Of a stretch of DNA of 64,000 bases, positions 1-10,062 are shown in pieces. Each line of letters opens with the position of its first letter. Within the stretch, counting starts at the first letter, position 1. The DNA is from Meconema thalassinum (Eukaryota; Arthropoda; Insecta; Orthoptera; Tettigoniidae): positions 130,166,533 to 130,230,532 of the forward strand of contig OX336393.1 of assembly GCA_946902985.2 (NCBI GenBank), written 5' to 3'. The notes beneath the pieces were generated by a model. It did no database searches. It was not told the origin of the DNA and worked only from the letters and a program-made list of their open reading frames with translations. The position numbers and the translations under genes were made by a program.

Positions 1-563
1 TCCTGTTGGCCTGCAAATGGTCTGGGTATTCTCCCACAATGTGTTTATATTTGCGTTGATAGTTGCGTGAGCATTTACCACGGTATAAATCTAGTTTGTG
101 CACCGAAAGGTTAGTAGAGACACTCGGCTATTGGGTGAGCTAAATTCAGTAACTGAGACCAGCATCTTGTGGCTTATGATAAATCCATCCCCTGGTGTGG
201 GACGTTCTTCATTCTCCTACGCCCTATCTTTCCCTTAAAAATGCGATAGCCCTGCGAATCAAAAGCATGCTCATCAGTATACCTGGTTTCCTGTGTTGCA
301 GTGAGCAGTATCTTGTGATTAGTCAAAGTGTCTGTTAAATGCTTCAGTTTGTCTGTCGTAAGTAGCGAGTTGATGTTCAATGTGGCGAAGTAGTTCTGTT
401 GTTTATGTCTGATCGTGTTGTTAGTGGTTCCAGGACGCTCCGACCCGTCCTTAAAGCGTGTTGGTGTGGGCTCCCCAGACTCCAAAGGCCCTCTAACACC
501 GCCGACAGCGGAGGTGGATTTGATACCACATGGGGTAGTTAATTCCGTGCGTTTACTTTCCAT
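1..563 (-). pseudogene. LINE endonuclease domain, broken, runs off the window
   Basis: The frame from 563 down to 174 encodes 129 residues whose second half looks like the start of an APE-type endonuclease of a non-LTR retrotransposon: a NINSL segment, then a TQETR motif holding the catalytic-type Glu, then GYRIFKGK. Below 174 the same strand continues the domain in other frames, with a V-T-E-F-x-S-P segment and a YTVVNAHA segment, so there is at least one frameshift plus stops. The domain is cut by the window edge. The clade cannot be fixed from this piece; it may belong to the same family as the RKILGP-type LINEs elsewhere in the window. Bases 564-947 on the same strand could be its leader or ORF1 region, but I see no clear frame there. 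Confidence 0.7.
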
Positions 564-947
564 GCTTTAGTTGAAGATTAGTTAGGGGGTTCAGAGGTTT
601 AACTCCCTGATCAAGTTACTACCGAGGTTGTGAGCTCCAGTAGGTTTGAATTAGGGTTGTCTCCCGTAGATTGCTTGCCTTCCAAGGCTGAGGAGACCTA
701 TCTTCCCCATATTGGTTCTTCCGGCTTCCTTACCGTTGAGGTGATGCCAACCATCTTCATCCGCTTCAGAAGCCGTTGTCCAGTTTTCACCTGTACCCTA
801 GGCAGGAGCCCTTACACGCTTACAGGGTGCTATCAGCCGGGCCAGCTGAACGCTGTTTTTTTAACGAGGTTGATTGATACTCCTCCCGCTCCTCCTTCCT
901 CGACTCTTGCAAGAAGAGGCCAAGGGCACAAGACCGGTATAGCGGAG

Positions 948-976
948 TTTTTATTATTATTATTATTATTATTATT
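948..976. repeat. (TTA)n microsatellite
   Basis: About nine TTA units. On the minus strand this reads as (TAA)n and lies at the expected 3' end of the LINE fragment at 977-1380, so it is probably that element's tail. A LINE leader or endonuclease region begins on its far side. Confidence 0.8.
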
Positions 977-1380
977 TTGTTAATTCCCCTTAAGAGGAGC
1001 GTTAAAAGACAACCAATTTTCATGTTTCTTTTCCAACCCTTTCTTCTTTCTTCCCAAAAACCTCTCATATATTCCTGTTTTGTTTTTCTCTTTGGGCGAG
1101 GTTTCCTTTACCCAATTGGTTTTCAGTGTACTATTCTTAGGCTCACTATATTAAAGATATTCTTGGTCAGTCTGTCTTCGTTCATCCTATGTCCATAATA
1201 TGGTCCATATAATTTTGCCCTTCTTTTCCTGATGTTGTTTGTAATCGTCTCTGTTTGTATAGTTCTATTGTCGGTCTCTTTATCCATGTTTGCTCTTACG
1301 GAACTGGCCCGTAGATTTTTCTCAGAATTTCTCTCTCTTGGTTTTCTAGTTTTTATTTTTTTATTTTTTATAATCGTTTC
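977..1380 (-). pseudogene. LINE C-terminal fragment, frameshifted
   Basis: Minus-strand translation gives EREILRKIYGPV in one frame and, after a frameshift, ITNNIRKRRAKLYG followed by HRMNEDRLTKNIF in another. These match the ERKILRKILGP and IRKRRLSFYGH blocks of the neighbouring LINE copies, so this is the same family. It abuts a second copy of the same C-terminal region at 1399-1945, so two 3' ends lie head to tail. Stops and a frameshift make it nonfunctional. Confidence 0.65.
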
Positions 1381-1398
1381 AGTCGTCTATGGACCACG

Positions 1399-1945
1399 TT
1401 ATTTCAACTGCCTTTCCCCTCTTTCTTTCACATTGGCCCAGTATTCACGCATTCTTCTTCGGTGAGCTTCCTTCCGTTCATCGGTCCACATCTTGTCTGT
1501 TTGCAATATAGGTTTTGGCTGAAAAGTCTGTATCTCCCCAAGTTTCTTCTTCAAAGAGTCACGTTCCAAGATGTCCTCATGTGATATCCCGAGTTCTTGT
1601 AGGTATTTTTCCACCTCTGTAAACCAGATCCCTTTGGTTTTCTTTCCCACAAAGTAGGCACAGATTCGATTTGACAATCTTCCAGAGTTCATTCGTGTTA
1701 AATGGCCATAAAAAGAGAGTCTTCTTTTGCGAATGGTGTCCGTTATTTTCTCCACATGTAGATAAAGTTCATCGTTGTGTCGTCTTCTATACTCTCCTCG
1801 TTCCTTGACCGGGCCCAATATCTTTCTCAGAATCTTCCTCTCTTTGGTTTCGAGTTGTTCTGCCAGGCCTTTCTTATTCATTGCCAGGCATTCTGATGCA
1901 TATAACGCCCCCGGGCGAATAACGGTAACGCAGTGCCTCAGTTTT
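1399..1945 (-). pseudogene. 5'-truncated LINE, reverse transcriptase C-terminal region
   Basis: The minus frame is open for 160 codons from a Met at 1881 and stays open upstream to about 1945, where a VIRPGALYASECLAM block is readable. That block corresponds to the thumb/C-terminal region after the reverse transcriptase palm. Then come ERKILRKILGP, IRKRRLSFYGHLTRM and a basic C-terminus that ends in a normal stop. No catalytic palm is present. The truncation point abuts a short T/A repeat at 1944-1973. This is the best-preserved C-terminus of this family in the window. Confidence 0.75.
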
Positions 1946-1973
1946 ATTTATTTATTATTATTATTATTATTAA

Positions 1974-2590
1974 TTAAATCGTTACAAATATACACAGTTT
2001 AAAAAATTCAGAAAAACTGTACACATTTTATGAATTTCCTTTCAATTGCTACTCAACGGTTTAACTTGTAAATTTACAATAAATTATATTATTGCAATAT
2101 GATAAAGACAGGACGAAATACGTTATCAAACTCATACAGGGCAGGAAGAGCAATCACATATGTCACTGAAAAGTGCAACACTGTGTGACAAGCAGATCAT
2201 TGATTACTGTTTCTTATTGTATAATGGCTTAGTCGAATAACATGTTCTATAAAAATGCTTTATGTACTAACAAAACTATGAATAAGAAGGAACATTCAAT
2301 TTGCATTTGTATACATTTGTAGGCTCAACTAATTTTATTTTTAATTTTGTTTTTCCTGAGAAAATGTTTCGTATGCAACTTCAAATGTGCATGATTTCCT
2401 TTAAATTCTTTTAATTTAAATGGGAGAATGTTATATAATTTTGGTGAGAAATACAGAAAGTTACGTTTAGCTATCTACTTAAGCTTAGATTGATATAAAA
2501 TATAGTGATACTTCTGGTTTCATACTCTTGATTTACGACTTGAATTCTATTTCTAACTTTAAAAATGTATTTATATATTTCAAAAGGATA
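1974..2590. other. AT-rich stretch without recognisable features
   Basis: No long ORF, RNA gene or repeat that I recognise. Very AT-rich, mostly intergenic filler between the LINE debris and the SINE at 2603. Confidence 0.5.
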
Positions 2591-2602
2591 CAATTGTGTA
2601 AT

Positions 2603-2990
2603 AATAATAATAATAATAATAATATCGTATGGCCTCAGGTGCCTGGTGCAAGCTTTGTTAATTGACACCCAGAGGGTAGCTTGCATGTCGAATTTCGTCG
2701 TTCCTTTGAACGCTATGAAAGTCAAGGAGGTTAGATATCTAAACTCCTTGACACTACAGCGCTTTCAAGTAGAGAATGGAGGAACTTTGTGTTGGCGGAA
2801 AATCCCGAGATTAATTTTGCCATTGAACACGGCCTACTGAATTCAAATGGGTTCTTTAACATGCCAACAACGTATGACATGAGTATCGTGATTTTTGTCG
2901 CCTTCAAAAATCACTTACCAAGGCCAGGGGCAAACCTGCAATCTTGGGGTTGGTAGTCCGACACTATAACCACTCACCCACCGTGGCAAG
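2603..2990 (-). mobile_element. SINE, family G, full length with 12-bp target duplication
   Basis: The minus-strand head (right end) is tRNA-like: a GTGGGTGAGTGG segment fits an A box, and a degenerate B box follows about 30 bases on. The left end is a (TAA)n run, (TTA)n on the element strand, which is its 3' tail. CAATTGTGTAAT occurs at 2591-2602 and again at 2991-3002 as a perfect 12-bp target site duplication. A second copy of the same family lies at 43409-43816. It is noncoding; short frames across it are chance. Confidence 0.85.
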
Positions 2991-3002
2991 CAATTGTGTA
3001 AT

Positions 3003-3270
3003 GTAGAAGACCCTGGCCTCGGCATACAGTCACATAGTTGGATATACAGTAATCTATCTTTCTTCAACATTATTCGCAGTATGAGATTCTGTACTATCTG
3101 AACTCTTTTTTAGTACGTTTTCATAGGCCCCTCCCAGGCGAGAATACCGTATGATAGAACTCACTGAACTAGAACATGGTAGATGTGTCTTATTAATTTG
3201 TAAGTATGCGTTCATGTTGGTGATTTTGAATAAACAACGTATCTTCTTAATTTCTCAATCTGTGGCAATT
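3003..3270 (-). pseudogene. Decayed CR1/Jockey-like LINE C-terminal fragment
   Basis: The minus strand reads RLGGAYENVLKK, then in the next frame VQIVQNLILRIMLKKDRL. This is the pattern of the C-terminal region of CR1/Jockey-type reverse transcriptase ORFs, where a GGAY block is followed by a Q-x-x-x-x-R-x-I helix. A KIRCLFKIT segment lies upstream. It has at least one frameshift and stops, and no catalytic motif. Family assignment rests on this pattern only. Confidence 0.5.
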
Positions 3271-3815
3271 ATTCCCCGCCAGGTCTGATCTGACGAGACG
3301 AATGTTATCACATCACAGTTCGTGGCATTACGCATAACGGCACGGTACAAGTCAATTACGAGGAAACAAGATCTGCCAACATCATAACATGGCCATTAAA
3401 CATGGGGAATGTGAGATTACGATACCGGGCCGCAAGTAATGATTGCACACCTACTTGACAAACAGACTCAACAAGCTGAGTAGCCGAGTGGTATAACAAG
3501 GGAATATTGCAAACCTCTCTCCTAAGGGCTCACAACTACTATCGGATCTTTTATTATGGATACTCGAGTTTAGGCCTTAATTACAACCAAACCAACAGAC
3601 CTATTGAAAAACGAGTTATACCAATATTTTCCTTGTTTAATTCTGCGTTAGACTATATAAGCTAATTATTTTCAAGTTTATTAATTATTTATTTATTTAT
3701 TTGTGGTTGTATGAAAAATTGTCCGTGTTTTTGACGTCTTTTCTAGGAACCGCTAACTTAAAACTATGTACATGGAAAACTACTTGGCTGAGGGCAATGA
3801 AATTTTTATATGTGA

Positions 3816-5691
3816 CAAGCTGACCCGGCAGACGTTGTCCTGCCAATCAAAGAAAGTGTTGTAACTTTTTTCTTCAAGTGCTTTTGGATACACAGTATTT
3901 TTTCAATTTCTGTTAACTGCCTCTAAACTATCTTGAATTGAATTAACTAATTTAGAAACATTCGTTGGAGCGTGCACAACAACTCTCCAAAGTTTCATCG
4001 CAAACGGATAAATGGCATTTAACGCATACGGGATTTGGATTAAATGATTCGTGCGCTGTCACTCATTTGTTGAATCTACTCGTTCTCTATCAACTGTGAA
4101 ATGGATTTACTAAGTTAGAAAGCTTCACGTAAGTGTACACAACAACTCATCAAAGTTTCATCGCAATCGATGAATAGTATATGAACGCATACAGGATTTT
4201 GTTGGAACGCTTCGCGCGTCGTCACTCATTTGTTACATCTACTCGTGCGCTACCAATAATGTAAAATGGATTTACCAAGTTGAACACCTTCCCTGGCGTG
4301 TACACAACAACTCATCAAAGTTTCATCGGAATCGGATGAATGACATATGAACGCATAAGTGACTTTCTTTAAACGATTAAACCTTCTCTGGCGTGTACTC
4401 AATGATTCACCAAGGTTTGATCGCAATCGGATGAAGGATATATGACCGCATACGGGACATTGTGGAAACGATTCGCGCGCCGTCGCTCATTTGTTGAATC
4501 TACTTGTGCGCTACTTATTAAAAACTGGATTTACTAAGACAGAAACATTTCCTGGAGTGTATACAACAATTCACCAAAGTTTCATCGCAATCTTATAAAT
4601 GGTATATGGCCACATACGGTACTTTGTTGAAATGATTCGCGTGCCGTCACACATTTGTTGAATCTACTCGTGCGCTACCTATTGTAAAATGGATTTATTA
4701 AGCCATAAACCTTCCGTAGGGTGTACACAACATCTCACCCAAGTTTCATTGTAATCGGACGAATGGTATTTGAACGCATACGGGACCTTATTGAAACGCT
4801 TCGTGCGTCGTCGCTCATTTGTTGAATCTACTCGTGCGAAACCTCCTGTGAAATGTATTTACTAAGTTAGAAACCCTCACGTAAGTGTACACAACGTCTT
4901 ACCCAAGTTTCATTGCAATCGGATGATTGGTATATGAACGCATACGGGACTTTGATTAAAAGTTCGCGCGTCGTTGCTCTTTTGTTGAATCTACTTGTGA
5001 GCTACCTATTGTAAAATGGATTTACTAAGTTAGAGACCCTCACGTAAGTGTACACAACATCTCACCCAAGTTTCATCGCTATCGGACGAATGGTATTTGA
5101 ACGCATACGGGACCTTTTTGAAACGCTTCGCGCGTCGTCGCTCATTTGTTGAACCTATGCGTGGGCTATCTATTGTAAAATGGATTTACTAAGCCAAACA
5201 CCTTCCCCGGAGCTCACTCAACATATCACCCAAGTTTCATGGCAATCGGATGAATGGTATATGAACGCATACGGGACTTTGAAACACTCTAACGTGCAGA
5301 GACAAACAGTAGAATTCGGCATCACTGCCACCTTTGATATAAAACACAGCTTTTCGCCACGGGCGGAGTGTATGTAATGGCGGTAGTTGCACAGGTTGCG
5401 ACCAGGTGGCTCTAACGTGCAGAGACAAACCGTCCAAAGACATCAGCTTTCACCAAGGCCAAGGTTAGTGGTTTCCATGACGACTGCTTTTGACTGTATA
5501 TTGTGGTTCTAAAATTGTGTGTAAATTGTGGTTCTAAAATTGTGTTCATTCCACCTACCGGGTCAAATTGTGAATCTAAACCATACATGGACCCACCCTA
5601 ATATACATACCAAATTCCATAAAAATCGGTTCAGTCGTTTAGGAGGAGTTCAGTCACATACACACGTGTCGAAGAATTATATATATAAAGA
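3816..5691 (+). mobile_element. Insertion with internal tandem repeats splitting the left arm
   Basis: The intact right arm shows that the left arm was continuous across this point, so about 1.88 kb was added. The insert starts with AAGCTGACCCGGCAGACG and ends with an AAATCGGTTCAGTCG segment followed by an (AT)n-AAAGAT tail, which resembles 3' ends of non-LTR or non-autonomous elements in arthropods. Its middle is the tandem array at 3985-5300. No ORF supports a coding function, and the class is unresolved. Confidence 0.65.
3985..5300. repeat. Tandem array, ~163-bp units, about nine copies
   Basis: The segment AAGTTTCATCGCAATCGG recurs with variation near 3989, 4152, 4316, 4410, 4578, 4739, 4904, 5068 and 5233. 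Most spacings are 160-168 bp, with one short unit near 4410. Each unit also carries an ATCTACTCGTGCGCTAC block and an AAATGGATTTACTAAG block. Copies differ at many sites, so the array is not very recent. Confidence 0.85.
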
Positions 5692-6145
5692 TAGGCACAA
5701 GTATTGGTAGTGCAAATCTGAAGTTTCATTTTTTTTCAACTACCCGATAAAAATGTCTTATACTTTCTCTGACGTAACGTTTTCTCAGCCCAGGATAAAC
5801 GTACAGCAGGAAACTTGGTCTCATTTTGAAGCTCTCATTCGTGATTATCGGAAACTACGACCACTGTAAACGTACAGTGTGTTGACGAATTTATAATGAG
5901 TAATATTAATGGGAGGTTTTGTGCGTTCCGGCCCGTGCGATTAAAAGCGGGCGAGCCGGTGAATACGAGTGCAGCGTTGCCGGGCAGTTGTATAATGGAA
6001 TGCGAGTCACCTGGCTGTGTACACATGCTATTTTCAGTCTTCCTGTTTACTAGTTATATGCCACATCACATCACATCCAAATGCCTCAGAGACTACCATT
6101 GTCTGAGGGCGAACTTGCGCTAACATATTACAAAATGGTAAAAGT

Positions 6146-6328
6146 ATGGAAGCAATGAATGTTTTATGCCAAGAAGCCTTGCTTACCGTTGCTCCTGAAC
6201 TCTGGAAGCAGTGTATTAAACACGCTAAAAGAATTGAAGACCACTACTGGGAGATAGATGGCCTGTCTGAAAATGTCCCTAATTTCGAGCAGGTCATAAT
6301 TAACATAAATGCCAGCAGTTCTGATTAA
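6146..6328 (+). pseudogene. Transposase C-terminal remnant in the TIR element
   Basis: A 60-codon frame inside the loop of the inverted-repeat element. It contains LWKQCIKHAKRIEDHYWE, then a short acidic/Asn segment and an SSSD end. This resembles the C-terminal tail of DDE-type transposases, where a W-x-x-C-x-x-H helix is followed by an E-x-x-Y-W motif. All of the catalytic domain is missing. The location between the arms fits a decayed autonomous parent. Family assignment is tentative. Confidence 0.5.
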
Positions 6329-7121
6329 TCGGAACAGAGCCATTCTTCAGACGAAGAATACTGTAGAGAGCCCATGTAAAAATTGTGTAGTCTGACATTT
6401 CCAAATTAGGAAGACAAACCACTTTTAAACCTGCCATTCAAGGTGAAAAAGGTGATGGAAAATGAAATTTGTACGAGGAAAGTAAATAAAAGGTTGAAAG
6501 GAAACTTAAAGCAGTGTTCGTTCGTTGCGAGCCGCGACGACTGCAACTTAACGCGGCAACGCTGCACCAGATTTCACAAGTCCGCCCGCTTTTAATCGCA
6601 CGGGCCGGAACGCACAAAACCTCCCATTAATATTACTCTTCATAAATTCGTCATCACACTGTACGTTTACAGTGGTCGTAGTTTCCGATAATCACGAAAG
6701 AGAGCTTCAAAATGAGACCAAGTTGCCTGCTGTACGTTTATCCTGGGCTGAGAAAACGTTACGTCAGAAAAAGTATAAGAACTTTTTATCGGGTTGATGA
6801 AAAACATCGAAACTTGAGATTTGCACTACCAATACTTGTGCCTATTACATATAAAAATTTCATTACCCTCAGCCAAGTAGTTTTCCATGTATATAGTTTT
6901 AAGTGAGCGGTTCCAAGAAAAGACGTCAAAAACACGGACAATTTTTCATACAACCACAAATAAATAAATAATTAATAAACTTGAAAATAATTGGCTTATA
7001 TAGTCTAACGCAGAATTAAACAAGGAAAATATTGGTATAACTCGTTTTTCAATAGGTCTGTTGATTTGGTTGTAATTAAGGCCTAAACTCGAGTATCCAT
7101 AATAAAAAATCCGATAGTAGT

Positions 7122-7339
7122 GACCCTCAAGCTGGACCCGGCATTGTTTTCATTCACAGTACCTGACTATTGTCGAAATCTATGTTATTTATGTAGGCTA
7201 AGTGGAGTAGGCCTATAAACCTGCTGTTTTGTCAAATTTAGACCGTCTGCACAATAGTAAACATAAAGTGAAAAACACCTAGTATTTACGAAGTATTTTT
7301 TTAAACTTAACTTAAGTTTAGTGCATAACTCTATGGCAT
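7122..7339. other. Unannotated spacer
   Basis: AT-rich sequence between the TIR element and the LINE end. I see no gene or repeat in it. Confidence 0.4.
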
Positions 7340-7498
7340 TTTCTTCTTCTTCTTCTTAGCGTCATCCCGTAGGAACGGGGTCCGCGTTTAGGACCAATGC
7401 ACGCCATTTCTTGCGACCTAATGCTTCGCGCGATTTCAAGTTTCTTGATCGTAAATCTGCGTCAATAGTGTCCAGCCACCGTAATTGAGGCGCTGGGT
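7340..7498 (-). pseudogene. RTE-like LINE C-terminal end with (GAA)n tail
   Basis: The minus strand reads WLDTIDADLRSRNLKSREAL, then GRKKWRALV, then ADPVPTG and a stop. This is the usual W-x-D...R-x-x-W-R...ADP pattern at the very C-terminus of RTE/BovB-like reverse transcriptase ORFs. It is followed at 7340-7360 by a GAA-rich tail on the element strand. Only the last 50 or so codons are present, a strongly 5'-truncated insertion. Confidence 0.65.
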
Positions 7499-7507
7499 GC
7501 AATAACC

Positions 7508-7525
7508 ACTTAAGTCGACTTAAGT
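7508..7525. other. Perfect 18-bp palindrome
   Basis: ACTTAAGTCGACTTAAGT equals its own reverse complement. It is also a direct repeat of ACTTAAGT around a CG. Position alone does not suggest a function. Confidence 0.5.
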
Positions 7526-7609
7526 CGTTTTTCCGGCGAATGCAGTTTTGTAATCCTCAATGTGTCCTTCATCTATCCTCCAAATATTATTTCGTTATGT
7601 CAACTCTAG

Positions 7610-8130
7610 ATGGCAGGAGCTTGCATTATATACAGCCGTGTAGCAAGTCGTTCTTCCGGCGAACAGCTGGGCCGACTTAGGCGCTTCGAGCGCCGGTACC
7701 GCACACGCGCGGGAATCAGTGAGTTGTCTTGTGACTGTTGCGTGTGGTTTTGTTATTGTTATTCTGTAAAGATGTGTGATCAGTCAGATGATAGTAAACA
7801 TGAGAAGTTAAATGGAGGATCGGATTTGGAAATACAGAATAAGGGAAAGAAGAGATTACTTTAGCGAGACTCTTGGAAACGCGTGCAGAACAAAGCCAAG
7901 AGGGATCGTGGTGATAGCTATGTGAGTTCTAGTGGCAAGAAGGTTTCCAAATAAGAATTTAGTTACACTGAAAATTGTTGCAAGAGAAACTGCCACTCAT
8001 TTTTCCCCAAAGAAAATCACCGGAGAATGCAGATGCACTTAACCACATATTAGAGAAAGAGACTGTTGTGGAAGAAAGTGAACTGCAAAGTGAAATCAGT
8101 GAGGCTGAGGAAACCATTGAATGTCCATAA
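7610..8130 (+). pseudogene. Decayed N-terminal part of an unassigned Cys-rich gene
   Basis: An ATG at 7771 in AAAGATGTG context starts MCDQSDDSKHEKLNGG. The same frame continues past stops at 7862 and 7952 with WKRVQNKAKRDRGDSYVSSS, then a NCCKRNCHSFFPKEN segment, then another stop near 8060. That order (short acidic start, W-K-R basic helix, S-S-x-G-K, Cys-x-x-x-x-C) is a recurrent N-terminus among transposon-associated or unknown insect proteins, to my recollection. The upstream 7660-7760 is GC-rich, like a first exon or promoter. It ends at the (TTA)n run at 8139. I cannot name it. Confidence 0.4.
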
Positions 8131-8138
8131 ACTCCTGT

Positions 8139-8140
8139 TG

Positions 8141-8217
<77 letters not shown>

Positions 8218-8218
8218 G
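8139..8218. repeat. (TTA)n microsatellite, about 25 units
   Basis: The longest simple repeat in the window. It forms the junction between the decayed gene at 7610-8130 and the 5'-truncated LINE beginning at 8219. Polyasparagine ORFs across it are artefacts. Confidence 0.95.
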
Positions 8219-9412
8219 GGATAGATAAAAATACCAGACAACTGGTTGAACAAACACTAACAAATACAACCTCAAGAGTTAAATTTCTAAACGAAATTTC
8301 AGAACCCTTCCAAATCAAAACCGGAGTTAGACAAGGTGATGGGCTTTCACCACTTCTATTTAATTTGATATTAAACAAAATCATGAAGGAATGGGAACTT
8401 AAATTATGCGAAAGAAACATTGAAGGGGTCCATTTGGGGCAAGGAAAAGGAAGATTTGAGGTGAAATGCCTTGCCTTTGCTGATGACATAGCAATCATTT
8501 CAGAAACCAGATTTCAAGCACAAATAATGGTTAAAACCCTACATGAAATAGCAATAAAAACTGGTCTTCAGATTTCGTATGAAAAAAACAAATATATTGA
8601 ACACAGACACAATGGAGAAAAATATCTAACAACTCAACATGGACAGATTCAAAGAGTTGATAAATTTAAATAATTGGGAGAATGGATCCAGTCAAATGGA
8701 CTTGATAACACATCCTGCAAGGAGAGATTCAGAAAGATGGAAAATGCCTATAAACTCACCCAACATAGATACAACAAACGATCAATTTCATTCCAGGCAA
8801 AAATCAGGCACTACACAACTGTAATTAAACCAGAGGTATTATACGGATCAGAATGTTTAACGGTGAACAAAAGAGGTGAACAAGAGGAACTGGAAAAGAA
8901 AGAAAGGAAAATACTTAGGAAAATTTTGGGTCCCCAAAAGAATAAAGATATTTGGATGAAGAGAAAAAATGAAGACCTTTACCGAAATGTGGAAAAAATT
9001 ACAGACTCAATTTAAAGACGGAGACTACAATTTTATGGTCACCTTCATAGAATGGATAGCAGCAGGCTAACTAAGAAAATTTTTGACTACATCTCCAAAT
9101 TAAAAAACACCACTAGATGGCTGGAAGAGATACGGTGTGATCTGCAAAAACTGAAGATCACAAACAACATCATTTCTAATAGGGTGGAATTCCGGCGACT
9201 GATCACTACTGCAGATTTTTCGATTCTGCAAGTTCCACATCAACCACGGAGAGTGTTATCAGCGGAACAGAGGCAGGCCATCAGCCAACGTATGAAGAAG
9301 TTTTGGGAAGAAAAGAAAAAAACGAAACAATGTACCGTAGTCTTAGGTTCAAAGCGGTCTATAATTGGCCAAATTCTAAATATATATTATTATTATTATT
9401 ATTATTTAAATA
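8219..9412 (+). pseudogene. 5'-truncated LINE, reverse transcriptase with two stops
   Basis: The frame starts inside the palm domain. It has GVRQGDGLSPLLFNL, then AFADDIAIIS with the catalytic FADD intact, then LNNW-like thumb residues, VIKPEVLYGSEC, ERKILRKILGP and FYGHLHRMDSSRL. In-frame stops lie at about 8671 and 9013, and the C-terminus runs into a (TAT)n tail at 9383-9409. This is the RKILGP-type family seen at 1399-1945 and 15690-16751. The 5' junction sits exactly at a TTA microsatellite. Confidence 0.85.
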
Positions 9413-10050
9413 CAGTTTCACTTCACTTAGTCTATCCTATCAAGGCAATGCCGGTGTATAACTATTCATTTAATCATTATTTTCTGATTGAAATTGGGTA
9501 AACAGAACCAGAGTTCATGCATGAATGTAACCATTCTAAGCCTTATCTGCATATCCGTTTGCATTTAAATGTACTAATTACAAAGGATTATAAAAATGGC
9601 TGTGTTTGGACACCTTTTTATTTATTTTTAGGTAAAATAATTGCAGTGATACTTTCAATAGTGCCTTAATAAAAGAATAGTTTCAAAATTACGTTTTTGG
9701 TGTTAATTTTATGTATACTGTATATATATTATAATTTTATTATAAAAATATACTTATTGTGCAGTACACGGTAGCTATGTTTTCGAATTAAATTAATTTG
9801 AACGAATCTACTACCCATAAATGGTAATTTAAGATGCTGATTGTCAGTCTCTGCAATAACGACTTCAGTCAATCCATATTTAAATTAAAATATTTAAGAA
9901 CTGGTAAAGTTTAAATTCACAGTGACATTGATATATTGTTAAGGACTATCTTTAAATGGTGTGTATAAATCAACGTATCCGTAAATGAAAAACTCAGACA
10001 TTTACAGTGTTTCAAAACTTTAGGAGTGATTTTCTCAAAACAGTGTTTTC
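9413..10050. other. AT-rich stretch without recognisable features
   Basis: No ORF or repeat I can support. Homopolymer and TA-rich runs only. Confidence 0.45.
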
Positions 10051-10062
10051 AGATTTAAGTTG

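Larger units (their letters stand above)
3535..7121. mobile_element. DNA element with long terminal inverted repeats
   Basis: The right arm (about 6547-7121) is the reverse complement of 3535-3815 joined to 5692-5985. Each arm therefore exceeds 540 bp once the insert at 3816-5691 is removed. The outer ends read ACTACTATCGG and CCGATAGTAGT. The arms carry an octanucleotide-rich AT segment and, deeper in, GC-rich sequence. The loop at about 5986-6546 keeps a transposase C-terminus at 6146-6328. No clean target duplication is visible, so the exact ends are uncertain by a few bases. This looks like a deletion derivative of a DDE transposon. Confidence 0.8.

Noticed and set aside
7959..8498. 179-codon minus-strand ORF with a long Asn run
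   Set aside because: It is the antisense of the TTA microsatellite and of the LINE RT at 8219; no independent coding evidence.
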